This document shows, piece by piece, positions 42,980 to 54,335 of a stretch of 64,000 nucleotides of DNA. The position numbers and the translations under genes were made by a program. The notes below the pieces were generated by a model that was given only the letters and a program-made list of their open reading frames with translations, was not told where the DNA came from and ran no database searches. The DNA is taken from positions 231,097-295,096 of the forward strand of contig JAJVDF010000502.1 of assembly GCA_022410635.1 (NCBI GenBank). The letters are read 5' to 3'. Every line of letters begins with the position of its first letter. Within the stretch, counting starts at the first letter, position 1. This DNA comes from Tretioscincus oriximinensis. Lineage: Eukaryota; Chordata; Lepidosauria; Squamata; Gymnophthalmidae.

Positions 42980-43740
42980 AGAAGCATCATCTAAGACTGC
43001 TACCAAGTTTAGAATGTGGGGACATCCCGAATATGGCTTAAGCCGAGGGGTTGGGTACCTGGATGTGACATTGCCCCATGTGGGAACCTTAAACTAGATG
43101 CATTTGCCTACAGTTCAGTTTGTGAGTTCTGTACCTCCAGAAACACCATGTGTGAAGTGGCCTTCCATTTCAGTCTGTGGATATTGCTTTCACAATATTT
43201 GCACATATGTGGCTGTGATGAATTAGTTTGGGCTGAAGTAATTCATCACAGCCATATCTGTGGATTGGAATTGCCACTCTTTATACAAAACAATCATTGA
43301 AAGAAAAGGAGGGAAAACACCTTTCTGCCACTGTGGGAATCAACACAATTGGCTAAGCACCAAAGGTCAAACGAACAGATGCTGTCAGGCAGGAAAGGAG
43401 ATATGTCTAATATGAAGATGATGCAGAAAGACTCCCAGCTTCTAGGTTTTTTGCATCTTTCCTTTTCAGCTGTCTTGAAAAATCTGCAATCATAAAGCAA
43501 CGTAAGCACTTGCTTTTTCCTCTTCCCTCTGCATCACTGTTTCCTTTTGTGCCATGAATCCTGGAAATCTAGTGACATGGGCTGTATTTCTATTAGTCTT
43601 CATAAGGAACTGCAGAAGCCATTTCTGGCACAAGGGTAAGAATAAAAGAAAAGTCCCCCCAAAACTGTATTATTGATGGTATAAGACTCTTACTCAGCTA
43701 TTTCACATGATTAGAGTTTTTCTCCTAATTGTTGGCATGG
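42980..43740. other. Unassigned sequence with a hairpin
   Basis: GGCTGTGATGAATTA (43211-43225) and TAATTCATCACAGCC (43239-43253) form a perfect 15-bp stem with a 13-nt loop. No other feature recognised. Confidence 0.4.
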
Positions 43741-43744
43741 ATGC

Positions 43745-44350
43745 AGGGAGATGGAATTTATATTTATATATGGTGGTCCTATACAAAACTTAAAGTGCAG
43801 GCTGCCCTCTCTCTGGAACCTGCCTTCTCCACCATGCTGGGCAGACAGCCGGGCAGCCTACGGTACTGCTGAGTCCAAGGTTCCAAGCCCTGTTATTAGA
43901 CTCTGCAATATGAGTCTTAACAATGGTAGGGATGAAATGGATTATATGCTGAATGTAAATATTAATAGAACTCCAGAATTATGTATATTACAAAGTTTTT
44001 GAAATCAGTATATAGAATAAAAGCAATATATGATTGAAAGATTATTACTAGCAGCAACTGCAACAATAGCTTTAGATTGGAAAAAATGCAGAATTCTGGT
44101 CACCAGGCACATGGTTTAGAAATATTCAAATTTGATATGATGAGAAAAAGACATTTTATTTATCTAGGGATTAGAAATGCAGACAATCAGGAAAGAAATT
44201 GGGTAACTTTAATGAAACATGCAAATAATCAACGAGCACCAAGATATTTCAAAAAAGAAATGATGAGAATTAAGAAAATACTGACCTGAATTCAAGAACT
44301 AATTGATCTCCAAGCTATTTGGGTTAGGGAGAGTGGGAGGAAAGTTATAG
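43745..44350 (+). mobile_element. L1-like LINE ORF2 C-terminal remnant
   Basis: An IYIWWSYTKL-like segment near 43755 and MIERLLLAATATIALDWKK near 44030 resemble the end of L1 ORF2 (the WW..C and LLLAAR..IA..WK region). A different repeat piece (about 43790-43910) interrupts it. Moderate confidence only. Confidence 0.45.
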
Positions 44351-44399
44351 GGATTGTTCTGCATTTGTGTGTAAATTTTTATATATATAGTATATTAAA

Positions 44400-44905
44400 A
44401 AAGTGGTATTCCAAAGTAAAAATTATAGAAAGCTATGTTTGTCTGCTGTTTGTGTATGTGCATGCCCCCGCACATGTCCGCGTGCGCTGCTAGCTCACCA
44501 TTTCCATACGTTAGTCATGAAGCAAAATAGGAAGCAGAAGCTGAACAAGACAGAAGTACAGTTGCCCCTTGTCTAACTAACACAAGCTGTGCACAGCATG
44601 GTTCCAGCTCCACAGAGGAAGCACAATGTGGCTTCCTTTTGTGTAATGTAAAAGTGCACTCTGTGTGACAATGTTGGACAAGTCATCGCCAGCAGTTTGA
44701 AGTCAGCAGTTGTCCACCATCTCTTAACATGATCTGCATAGCCTGCTGGTTTCCCAAACTGGAACTATCACATTACAGTGATGATTGACTGGTTTTTATT
44801 TTTTTTAAAAGATGGTAAAATTGTGCAGGAGCGGAGTTCAACTTCTGGTGGACTACATGGAGACATCTGTGGAGGGCAAATATTTAGAAATGAGCAGAAA
44901 ATCCA
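44400..44905. other. Unassigned intronic sequence
   Basis: No feature recognised. Confidence 0.25.
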
Positions 44906-44907
44906 GG

Positions 44908-45004
44908 TTGCCGTTGTTAAATGCAACGGTGTGGCTCTTTTTCTTCTCTCTTCCTCCCCTTCTATCACCCTCCCATTTCTTGTTCTATTCCTCCCCTCCC
45001 TCTC
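44908..45004. repeat. CCGTTG hairpin and CT-rich tract
   Basis: CCGTTGTTAAATGCAACGG is a short hairpin followed by a CT-rich stretch, an arrangement seen in the Helitron-like CT element at 52474. Possibly a degraded relative. Confidence 0.35.
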
Positions 45005-45008
45005 GCTG

Positions 45009-45678
45009 AGGTGAAACCTCTTTATAACAAACTCCAAGGGACCAGAAAAATGTATATGTTACAATGAAACTTTGTTATACTGAAACCAATGCAAAAAATG
45101 ACTTACGGGTAAATGAGATCACAGTTTAGCACACTTTTAAATGCCAGAAACCGTTGCAAGAACTACTTTAACACTGTCCCCACTGAGCCCTATTTCTAGG
45201 CTGTATCTTATTACAGAACCTGGCCATCTTCTGCCATAATCTAGACTATCATGTGAATGTCAGGCTCTTATTACGAGTTAGAGCCCAGAATGAGACACAT
45301 TGGGGACATCCTAGATTCCTTCAGTCTTAACGCACTTAATCACTTGCGCCTTGTCTTGCAAACTGCTTTCCCTTGCCACCTTCCATCTCACCAGGGTAAA
45401 TATATTTTACTTTTACGGAGGACCCAATCATTCATCGGTTTCTGAGGATTTAAAAATCTTACTCTGCCCCTCTTGCACATCAGTTTGTCATAACAAGGTC
45501 TTGCAGAATAGACAGGGGCACAGAAATCAGTTTGTTAAACTGAAATGTTTGTTACAACGAGGTTTGTTATAGCGGGGGCAGTTTTACATTGCTCTCAGTG
45601 ATGTTCTGTTAGGACTTTCCAATTTGCTACATTGCCATTTTCATTATAAAGGGGTTCTTTATAAAGAGGTTTCACCTG
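45009..45678. mobile_element. pogo/Tigger-like element
   Basis: AGGTGAAACCTCTTTATAA at the left and TTATAAAGAGGTTTCACCTG at the right are inverted ends of TcMar-Tigger type. TA follows the right end; the left target dinucleotide is altered. Internal TTTGTTATAGCGGGGGCAG and TTACAACGAGG blocks fit the same class. No transposase frame was found. Confidence 0.6.
45174..45308. mobile_element. Family G miniature element nested in the Tigger-like element
   Basis: CTGTCCCCACTGAGCCC at the left and the complement of CATTGGGGACA at the right. The interior (CCATAATCTAGACTATCATG) matches family G at 11454 and 30096. Confidence 0.55.
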
Positions 45679-45684
45679 TACTAT

Positions 45685-46435
45685 GGTAGTCAGAACATCC
45701 CACTCCTGCCCCAGCACTGCCACTGATAAATCTGAGGCACCTAGCATGCTGCCAGTGCCCTCAGCTCACAGCAAGTGGCCAATCAGGGCGGGCAGAACAT
45801 TGAATAACCTCTGCACTGCTACCAATAAAAAACGACAACGTACAGCCCTGTGCCACTTGCCTGACATCATGTCCGCAGTGGTCTTGGCTGTGATGTGGCC
45901 CAGAGGGTCCCAAAATTGGGGCAACTAAATGAGTAAACTGTGAGAGCTGGAGTGAAAAATCAACACTATTGAACTGTGGTTCTGGAGAATCCCAACATAT
46001 TGGTTCAATCCATCTTCAGTCCTGAAGAACGGAACCAAACCAGGAAAAACCAGTAGACCAAATCAGTTAATTGTAAAGGAAATCAACCCTCCAGGCTACT
46101 GGAAGGACAAATCAAGAAGATGAAGTTTGTCCATGTAACGAGAAGAAAAGGTCTCGTTCGAAAAGGTCCCAATGATAGGAAACAACAAACAGAAAATGAG
46201 AAAAAGCAGAGGATGACATGGCAATGCTGTGGAAAAACCAACCGTTAGGTTGAGACCACAGAGGAGAGGGGGCCTGGCATGCAGTGATCCATGTGTCACA
46301 AAGATCAGATAGGACTGAAAGACAGAACGATAACATCCTGTCCCCATACCCCTCAAACCTTCCAAATATAAAACGCTACCAGTTTCAGCACAGATTAAAG
46401 CATATAAGGTTGCTTGTGAATTTTATACTGGAAAA
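45685..46435. other. Unassigned intronic sequence
   Basis: No feature recognised. Confidence 0.25.
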
Positions 46436-46439
46436 GCTG

Positions 46440-47016
46440 GAGATTAATTTTAGGAGAAGTACTAGGGAAGAAGTGTTAAGAATCTAGATTGTGTGAAGTA
46501 ATTATCATTCTCTATTCTGTCTTGGTCAGACCTCATCTAGAATACTGTGTCCAGTTCTGGACACCCCAATTTAAAAAGGACATTGATAAACTGGAGCAAG
46601 CGCAAAGGAAAGCTAACAAAATGGTGAGTGGCCTGCAAACCACAGCCCATGAGTAAAGATTAAAGGGTCTGGGAATGTTTAGCTTGCAAAAGAGAATGCT
46701 GAGAGAAGAGTTGAGCGCTGTCTCTGAAGGGCTGTCACAGTGAACAGGGATCAGCCCTATTCTCATTTATCAAAGAAGGACTAGAAGTATCAGGATCGAT
46801 CTGCAAGGAAGGAGGTACAGATTAGATACTGTTTTTAAAAAGTTTCTGAGGGTGATCAGCCAGGTTGCCACAGGAGGTGGCGAGTCCTCCTTGAACAGAA
46901 GTCTTCAGACAGAGGCTGGACAGTATTTCCGTCTGGGATGGTTTCGTAAATCCTGCATTGAGCAGGAAGTTGAACCCCATGACTATGGAGGTCCTTTCCA
47001 ACACTATGATTCTATC
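46440..47016 (+). mobile_element. Classic amniote CR1, 3' end
   Basis: CCTCATCTAGAATACTGTGT, CCAGTTCTGGACACCCCAA, AAAGGACATTGATAAACTGG and the end GGTCCTTTCCAACACTATGA followed by TTCTAT. It is a different subfamily from the other CR1 copies here and includes the ORF2 C-terminus. Confidence 0.8.
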
Positions 47017-47410
47017 TCTACTCTATATAAAAGCGAGAAGATGATCGTACTTCCGGCCTGGACCAGAAATACGACTTCAAAAAGATGGTGTTCTGCTGTG
47101 CAGTGGCAAAACCCACATCACGTCGCCAGAAGGGCTTGGCATAGCATGTTGCCATCCATGCTGTTCTGCCACACAGCAGCAGCAGAATGCTTTCATGGCG
47201 CATAGCCAGAAGTGGCTGGCATAACGACATGAGGCTGAGCGCCATTGTGCTAATAACTCCGAGTAACAGTTGCAGTAAGACCAATGGCGGCCAGCCGGGG
47301 TAGTGCAGATGTAGGGAAATGGGGTGGTGGGGAGACACAGGGACAGCAGTACTGGCAGGGAAGGGGGGAAATGTCCACTAGAAGGCTATTCCATTCATGG
47401 TCTTGGGAAG

Positions 47411-47830
47411 GGCATTCTGTGTCACACAGAGGCCCACCAGATGCACCTGGGCAGTCCGAACAGGGGAAAGCAAAATATGCAACTGTCCATGACTCCCTGC
47501 AAATGGCATTTCAGGAGTCCTGCCTGTTACTCCATCCCAGAGGCAACATCCAGATATCCTTCCTAGTATCCATTTATACCTTTAGTGTCCATAAACCTGT
47601 CTAGTCCTGTCTTGAAACTATCCAAGCTGTTAGCTACCACTACCTCTTCAGGAAGTAAATTCCACAGGCCGATGACCCTCTGGATGAAAAAATACTTTCC
47701 TTTGTCTGTTCTCACTTTTCTACCCAACAGTTTTAAGGAGGGCCCTCTGGTCCTTGTGTTGTGTGATAGAGAAAACATTTTTTCTCTATTCACCCTGTCA
47801 ATCCCATGCATGATTTTGTACACTTCTTTA
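47411..47830 (-). mobile_element. CR1-type LINE 3' end
   Basis: CATTCTGTGTCACACAGAGG through CATGCATGATTTTGTAC. The minus strand reads DRVNREKMFSLSHNTRTRGP and KYFFIQRVIGLWNLLPEEVV, the CR1 ORF2 C-terminus. Confidence 0.8.
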
Positions 47831-47834
47831 GCTA

Positions 47835-49250
47835 GCTTGTCACTGAAAACTAATCTCCAAAGGCAAACCAGTAGCTTGGAACCAGGCGGTATTTGAGGAC
47901 CAGGTGGGCCCAGCTAGACTCAAGAAGCCACTCCAGAGACAGGTATGAATGTGCCAAAACAAAGCAAGCTGGGATAAGAGAAGGAGCTCAAACACAGAGA
48001 AGCAGCAAACCCACCAGAGGACAGAGCGCTATCCTCTGGGGTCCTCGAATGATGCGACAAAATCCACTGCTTTCCTGATGTGCTCTGCAAAAGCAACATC
48101 TACCCACATAGCAACCAGCATCTTTTCCCAGCCTCATCACAGCTGTTGCCCTCCTTCCCACCAGTGCTTCAGTATTAAGAATTACGCTGCACTTTCTCTG
48201 TTCCTCTGCAGGCAACGAAGAATTTGCTGAGATGGCAGTAAGCAGATGCTGCTTCCTCAACGGGGATGAGAAGTGGGCGACGGTCATGAAAAACAGTCTG
48301 TTTCCCTGTCACCTAGCAGTTATGCTTGTGCTCGAAGCCATCTCTCCCCCCTACTGCCCTGCTCCACACAATAATTTCTGCCTCATCTATTTCTGGTAGG
48401 TTTCCTTCCATGCATCTTTTCTTACTGCTTCCTCCACTCGGTTGTTTTCTTGTGCTGAGAACACCAAGGCTGTGCACTGCAAATTGTTTCCTAAAGTGCA
48501 ATCACAGAGGGCTTTGGGGGCCACCCGTTTTCAAAGAAACCCCCAATCTGTAGACTACATCATACAGCTTTCAAAATCAGTATCTAAAAATCTAACTTGT
48601 CCTTGCCTAAATTCCCTTCAAACTTCCATGCTTGCCAGCGATTGGTTGCCGCTGGGCCACTATTCCAAGACTCCCGATTGGTCAGCCAGCAGTAGCAGCT
48701 GTTTCCAAGATGGGACTGACTACTGGAGAATCTATAGTTTCCTGCCCAATCCGCCCGTAATAGTGACCTACTCTCAGAGAGTTAGTGTTACCCGTCTGGC
48801 AAAAGGGCACAGAATCAGAAGCTTCGAGATATTTTTGTAATTCATGATTCCAACGCACTAAATTCAAAACCTGAAACAGTTCATGAAACCTGGTGTGCAG
48901 TTTGCTAGGACAGCATGGCCCTTATCGGAAAGTACAAGGGTCTACAGGTGGTACAAACCAAAACTGAATACTCAGACACCAAGTTCATTCACCTCAAGCT
49001 ACTGTGATTTCTGAGGCTTTCCTGGGTATCCAATCCTTGAATCTTACTAAGAATGAAATACCTCCTCAACAATACAGACTGAAATGAATTTACACATTAA
49101 ATGCAACAAGGAATAAACATTAAGGTGCAGTCAGACATGCTTAAAGGGTCATCTGGAAGAACTGGAATGAGAAAAACAGACATTTTACCCCTACGTGCAC
49201 CTCACCCCATCTCAAAGCCTGGGAATTGTCACTTTTCCTTATACCCCTTA
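47835..49250. other. Unassigned intronic sequence
   Basis: About 1.4 kb with no recognised repeat. A 26-bp plus-strand stretch at about 48210-48240 is flanked by CTCTGCAG and GTAAGC, but it is too short and isolated to call an exon. Confidence 0.3.
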
Positions 49251-49253
49251 TAC

Positions 49254-49340
49254 TAGGGGTAGCTCAATCAGCTAAGTGTGGTTAACATCATATGTAGCCC
49301 ACCATGCTGGGAGTTCAATTCCCCATAAAGGTTGAACTCA
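49254..49340 (+). mobile_element. tRNA-like SINE head fragment
   Basis: GGGGTAGCTCAATCAGCTAA resembles a pol III A box and GGGAGTTCAATTCCCC a B box. No tail is recognised. Confidence 0.45.
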
Positions 49341-49363
49341 GTAGTGCACTATGGGTGTCTGTT

Positions 49364-49703
49364 TCCTGTCACATAACACTAGGACTAGAGGGCATTCCTT
49401 GAAGCTGAAGGGCAGAAGAGTTAAGATGGACAAGGGAAAGTATTTTAAGCTTTAAGACAGGATTAAACAAGTTCATGGAAGCCAAGGGTATAAACAGCTA
49501 CTAGGATGGGTGTCTTGATGATACCTCTGAGATGGAGCAACAGGCAGTATTCCTGAAATGCCTTTTGCAGGGCACCAAGAACAGTTGAAGATTTTGCCCG
49601 CTTCTGTTCCAGACTGCCCAAGGGTACCTGGTGGGCCACTGTATGACAGAATGCTGGATAAATGGGCTCCAGCCCAATTCAGCAGGGCTCCCCTTATGTT
49701 CTT
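49364..49703 (+). mobile_element. CR1-type LINE 3' end, first of two
   Basis: CACATAACACTAGGACTAGA through CTCCCCTTATGTTCTT. Confidence 0.75.
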
Positions 49704-49992
49704 TTCATCCAGAGAGTAATTGGTTTACAGAATTCACTTCCAGAAGAATTGGTGGCTAGCAGCCTAAATAGCTTCAAGATAGGATTAGATAAATTCATGG
49801 AAGAAAAGTCTACCAATGGCTATTAGGATGGAAAAACAAGTAGTATTCCTGAAATACCATTTAAGTCAAGAACAGACGAAGCTTTTGCCTTCTTCTGTTT
49901 CATAATGGAATTGATGGGCTACTGTGTGCGACAGAATGCTGAACTAGATGGGCTGTGGCCCCATTCAGCAGGACTCCTCTTAGGTTCTTATG
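49704..49992 (+). mobile_element. CR1-type LINE 3' end, second of two
   Basis: TTCATCCAGAGAGTAATTGG through CTCTTAGGTTCTTATG. It abuts the previous copy in the same orientation. Confidence 0.75.
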
Positions 49993-50133
49993 TACAGTTC
50001 ATTTAAAGACCCTAAGCAAGTTGGTGAACCTTTGCGTGTCTCCACAGTAAGCAAGGTGTTGGACCAACAAGCATGTGAAGAACCAATCTTCTACAAGCTG
50101 GTGCAGTCTAAGGTAGACCTGTTCTCTTGGACC

Positions 50134-50396
50134 ATATATATATATATATTCCCCAGAGTCACAATAGTCCCTGAAGGTTCTGTGATTGGACAATATTTGG
50201 ATGAATCCCAGGGCCTAGAGTGATGTCATCAGTGTTCTAAAGCCAGGGTCAGTCCAGCAGCAGTTGTCATGGAATCCCAGCACAGCAGTAGGAACAGGGA
50301 AGGAACAGCACAGGAAAGGAGGAACATGAAGGGTGGGAGAAGAGTATGCTAGACCTCCTGTACAATTAAACTCAGGCAATGGGCTTATTTCACTAG
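50134..50396 (+). mobile_element. Non-autonomous Helitron-like element
   Basis: Aligns along its length with 58877-59143: CTGTGATTGGACAATATTTG, ATGAATCCCAGGGCCTA, GTGATGTCAT, CAGTAGGAACAGGGAAGG. The 3' end GGCAATGGGCTTATTTCACTAG has the Helitron order of hairpin arm, spacer, CTAG, then T. Confidence 0.55.
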
Positions 50397-50407
50397 TAAT
50401 AATATAA

Positions 50408-50520
50408 ACCCATCTAGCCTAGCATTCTAGTCTAGCCCATCTAGACCACCAACTGCACCTGGGCAAGCAAAAGGAAGCAAATCCTCTTCACCTGTTCTCA
50501 ACTCTCTGCCAGAACTATCC
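50408..50520 (-). mobile_element. CR1-type LINE fragment
   Basis: CCCATCTAGCCTAGCATTCT, ACCAACTGCACCTGGGCAAG and CACCTGTTCTCAACTCTC. Confidence 0.6.
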
Positions 50521-50705
50521 ACAAATCACAACCCTTTCACAATAACTCTACATAGCAGTTCAACAGTTGGGTTTTCCCAGCAAACCAATAATCTGGACAA
50601 ACAGCTCTAAAAACCAAACTCTGTTGGTTTACATAATAACCTAGTGGAGCAAATGCAACACAAACTTGACATGCATGCAGGTTATGGACTTTGTCTGGAC
50701 GCAGC
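50521..50705. repeat. Family D repeat, 3' part
   Basis: CAACCCTTTCACAATAACTC, AAACCAATAATCTGGACAA, TTTACATAATAACCTAGTGG and TTTGTCTGGACGCAGCC match 41980-42135 and 54170-54330. Confidence 0.6.
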
Positions 50706-50809
50706 CTTAATTTCTCAGGACTCTGTCCTGCAAATGGGCATTGACAGGTCAACCCTTCTGTCTTTCACTAACCCTGTAACAAAAGAGTGCAGAGGGAGGA
50801 AGGGGGGAT

Positions 50810-51493
50810 TTATGCGCTCTGATGTTGAAAATCTGAACCGTTTTCTAAGCCAGATTTCTCAGTAACATCCCGCCTGCCTTTTACACCACAAAAAATGCTT
50901 CCCTCGCTGGCTTGACCGGCATTGTAATCCTCCAAACCTGCATCCTTGCAATCAGCCACTAGATTCTTTGCAAAGTATTCTTGCGTCATCTCAAACCTGC
51001 TATCTGTGATTGTCACCTGGACAATTTTGAACAGCGTTTTTCTGATTTTGCTTTTCCACTCCTCAAACAAGCAGCTATTGCCAAGACAAAAAAAGGGGGA
51101 GAGCGAAGGAGAGGGAGCGAAAGAGAGAGCAAGAGGAAGGAAAAAACGTGCCTTTCTATGCCAGGCAGGAGACATTTTCCCCCTCTGCACGCGTTTACAA
51201 TGAATCAGTAAGTGCCACCAAAAATAGGCACCATTAGCCAGAGGTGGCAAATTCCTTTCCGCTGTTTTTGCTCTGTCCACCTTCCCCCCAGCACTAAGAA
51301 TAGGGCCCAGGCGACTCTCTCTAAATGCATTACCACCTTCTCTGCCCTTCGTCTTCTTGGCACCATCACAGGATCGCAACAGGGCTGCTGCCTCTAGGCA
51401 GCATTGCAGTAAAAAGATTGCCAACTGTTTCTCCATCTTCCCATCCACCCACCCCAAATAATATTCTGACCAGAGCTTGTATCTTAAATCCAC
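50810..51493 (-). other. Longest open frame in the window (227 codons), function unknown
   Basis: An ATG-initiated frame on the minus strand without a domain I recognise. It includes a hydrophobic run (RFFLPLALSFAPSPSLSPFF) at about residues 116-135. No poly(A) signal, transposon context or homology supports translation. The lack of repeats here may point to a unique or conserved non-coding block. I do not call it a gene. Confidence 0.15.
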
Positions 51494-51499
51494 AGCGTG

Positions 51500-52435
51500 A
51501 TGGGAAGGATATTGCTATGACAGGCAAATGTTAATGTACCTGTAACATTTTTAATGGTGAAGAGAGGTGATAACAGAGGGTGTTCTGCCTTTCAATCTGT
51601 CCTGCTGCTGTGGCAGCTGAGGGCCAGAAAGGCACAACGGAAGAGGGAAAGAGGCAACTGCATTTGGACAATGAATACAATTCAAGCCCAAACAACTTTT
51701 CCATCTCCTCGCCTGTTTTTTTTAGTCCTTTGACACTGTTGTCATGGTTAGATTTGTCAAACGATCAGGAAATAGTGGCCTGCTAGGCTATTCTGGCTGT
51801 AAGAGCTGCTTGGCAAGCAGAATCCTTCAGAAGCAGCCTTCCCGAGCACAATGAGAAATATTATCGTCTTCCAGGGTCTGCATATGTCACTGTTATTAAA
51901 GCCAAAGCTAGAGTGGTCACTTTATTCCTTTTTATTATTTTTTTATGCTGCTTTTCAGACCCGCATTATCACCCAAAGCAGCTTGCATCAGTAGCAGGGA
52001 GCACAGAGAGGATTTCTACTTAGCACCTTAAAAAAAGGCAGAAAAATGTACTGCACAGTCATTATTTGCCAGGGTCAGGTTTCTACCAGGAAATGCACAG
52101 ATTTGCAAATGTTACTGCTCCTACTGGGGAAAAGAGGGGTTGGAAGTTAAGTCTCCAAATTCCAAAGGAAAATAAAATAAGATCTTTTGATCATTGTACC
52201 AGTCTGACTCAAACCGCATGGTGTTTGAATTCTGTTTGAATTCAAAATGAACCATTCTCTAGTTTGGGAAATTCCAATTTTAACTCAAATAGAACTGAGG
52301 AGGTTTGTCCCGATCAGTCAAACAACTTGGTTTAAATCCATTTGAATTCACAAATAGGTTTGTTAGGTTTGCAGTTGCAGTTTCTCTTGACAGTAATGAA
52401 CTCATCTCACATGTAGAAATGATGTAGCAGGGGCA
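51500..52435. other. Unassigned intronic sequence
   Basis: No feature recognised. Confidence 0.25.
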
Positions 52436-52470
52436 GGACCATTTCAGTGATGGCACCCAAATTATGAAAT

Positions 52471-53530
52471 AGTGGAATTAGCCCGTTGCATTACGGAATT
52501 GCAACGGGCTATAACCCCTCCCCCCTTGCTCCCATCCATGCCTCCACTCACTCACTCCACCCACTGTCTCCCTCCCATGCCCCCTCCCATCCCCCTTGCA
52601 CTTGCTGCTTCTTTGTTTCTTTCTGTGTTCCTTTCCTTCCTTCCTTCTTCCTTTCCTTCTTAATTTTTTTTCTTTATCTTCCTTCCATCCCTTCCATCTT
52701 TCATCCATTCCATTCCTTCCTTTCTTTTCTTCCTTCTTTTATCTCCCTGCATTGGTCCCAGTACTGAACCCTGGGGTATTCCACTTCTCACATGATCAAG
52801 GGTCTGAAGCACCTCCCTTACGAAGTCAGGCTGCAACGTCTGGGCCTCTTCAGCCATGAAAGGCGACGTCTGAGAGGTGATCTGATTGAAGTGTACAAAA
52901 TCATGCATGGGATAGACAGGGTGAATAGAGAAAAATGTTTTCTCTCTCCCACAACACAAGGACCAGAGGGCACTCCTTAAAACTGTTGGGTAGAAAAGTG
53001 AGAACAGAGAATGGAAAGGATTTTTTCACCCAGAGGGTCATCGGCCTGTGGAATTTACTTCCTGAAGAGGTAGTGGTAGCTAACAGCTTGGATAGTTTCA
53101 AGACAGGACTTATGGACACCAAGGGTATAAATGGTACTAGGATGGATGTCTGGATGTTGCCTCCGGGATGGAGCGACAGGCAGGACTCCTGAGATACCAT
53201 TTGCAGGGAGTCATGAACAGGAGCATATTTTGCTTTCCTCTGTCCGGACTGCCCAGGTGCAATTGCTGGGTCTCTGTGTGACACAGACTGCTGGACTTGA
53301 TGGACTGTGGCCTTATCCAGTATGGCTCTTCTTATGTTCTTATGTTTTCACCTAGAGTACTATCCATTTATTTTTCCCTCTGTTTTCTGTCTTTTAGCCA
53401 GTTTCCAACCCAGGACTCTGGTCTCTGGAGGTGGCCAAAGTTCCAAGCCCTGTCACTGATCTCTGGAGTCTGACAAACTTCTGTTTTGTTATACCTCAGA
53501 ACACTGACCTCTCCCACACGCCTTTTGTTG
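52471..53530 (-). mobile_element. Helitron-like CT-rich element, split by CR1
   Basis: A perfect 10-bp stem AGCCCGTTGC (52480-52489) and GCAACGGGCT (52501-52510) with an 11-nt loop lies near the 3' end, followed on the minus strand by AATTCCACTA (CTAT where CTAG is expected). The CT-rich body (52520-52800) and the segment at 53347-53530 (CAAAGTTCCAAGCCCTGTCA) match 9842-10250. Confidence 0.55.
52798..53345 (+). mobile_element. CR1-type LINE 3' end inserted in the CT-rich element
   Basis: Residual frame: GLKHLPYEVRLQRLGLFSHE, RRRLRGDLIEVYKIMHGIDR, NREKCFLS, then RVIGLWNLLPEEVVVANSL, the CR1 ORF2 C-terminus. It ends CTTCTTATGTTCTTATG. One of the best-preserved copies here. Confidence 0.85.
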
Positions 53531-53622
53531 CTTATGATTAATGGAAAGCATGCAAAAATGTGGAATTTGGAAGGCAAGGGGTGGAAGAGGAAGCCATCTC
53601 AGTCTTTTTGCATTAGTGTAGA

Positions 53623-53789
53623 GTTCCCACATAAAATCAGAGATGGAGCTTTGCCCTTTAATGAGTGTGAAAAAGTGACCCCCCCACCCCACAAGGTGCA
53701 GTAGCTACTGGAAGCAACACCTGGTGAAAAATCCTCTCTTCTAAAGCTATTGAAGGTCCAAAGCTTTCTGCTGGATTTTATGTGGGAAC
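53623..53789. mobile_element. Family C foldback with perfect 16-bp ends
   Basis: GTTCCCACATAAAATC at 53623-53638 and GATTTTATGTGGGAAC at 53774-53789 are exact complements. The internal CCTTTAATGAGTGTGAAAAA and CACCTGGTGAAAAATC blocks match 656-800. Confidence 0.7.
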
Positions 53790-53999
53790 CAACATTAATT
53801 TCAAAATTAGTAAGACCTGAACTCTCAACAAAAACCCTGAACGGGAGCTCAATGCTGGACTTTAGAATGGCAAGATCTCAGAAGTGCCAGAGGCCTGCTA
53901 GATGCTTCACTGAGCAAACCTTGACTCCCTAGGTTGTCTAGAAATAATTAAGGAGTGAGGTAAACACTACAGAACTCATACAGAGAACTTAACTTCTCA

Positions 54000-54335
54000 C
54001 ACCACTGTCCTGACATGTGGGATTGACATAACACCCTCTCCCATCAGCCATTTTGTTTTCAGGCTGTCAAGAGTAAGCTTAGTAGTCCCTCCTCTAACGT
54101 GCTATTATTCCTTTGCCTCTCAACCTCGCAGTTTCTCAACAGAGCTATCCACACAGCGCAACCTTTCCACCACAACCCTGTACAGCAGTTTGACAATTGT
54201 TTTTCCTGATAAATCAATAATCTAGATAATCGGCTCTAAACCTTAAACTCTATAAGTTTATATAACAACCTGGTGAGGCAAATGCAACAGAAAATTGACA
54301 TGGGAGTGGACTATTGAGTTTGTCTGGATCTAAAG
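54000..54335. repeat. Family D repeat
   Basis: CAGCCATTTTGTTTTCAGGC, CAGTTTCTCAACAGAGCTAT, CCACAACCCTGTACAGCAGT and TATATAACAACCTGGTGAGG align with 41830-42090. Confidence 0.55.

Noticed and set aside
47028..47060. Helitron 5' start (TCTATATAAAAGCGAG) after the CR1 end
   Set aside because: Suggestive, but no matching 3' hairpin plus CTAG could be assigned downstream.
48205..48245. Possible 26-bp exon between CTCTGCAG and GTAAGC
   Set aside because: Only eight or nine codons, no neighbour exons, no recognisable peptide; such chance splice pairs are expected in long introns.
50990..51050. SOX dimer site (ATTGT, 7 nt, ACAAT) with an E-box between
   Set aside because: Orientation and spacing differ from the known SoxE dimer arrangement; short motifs of this kind occur by chance.
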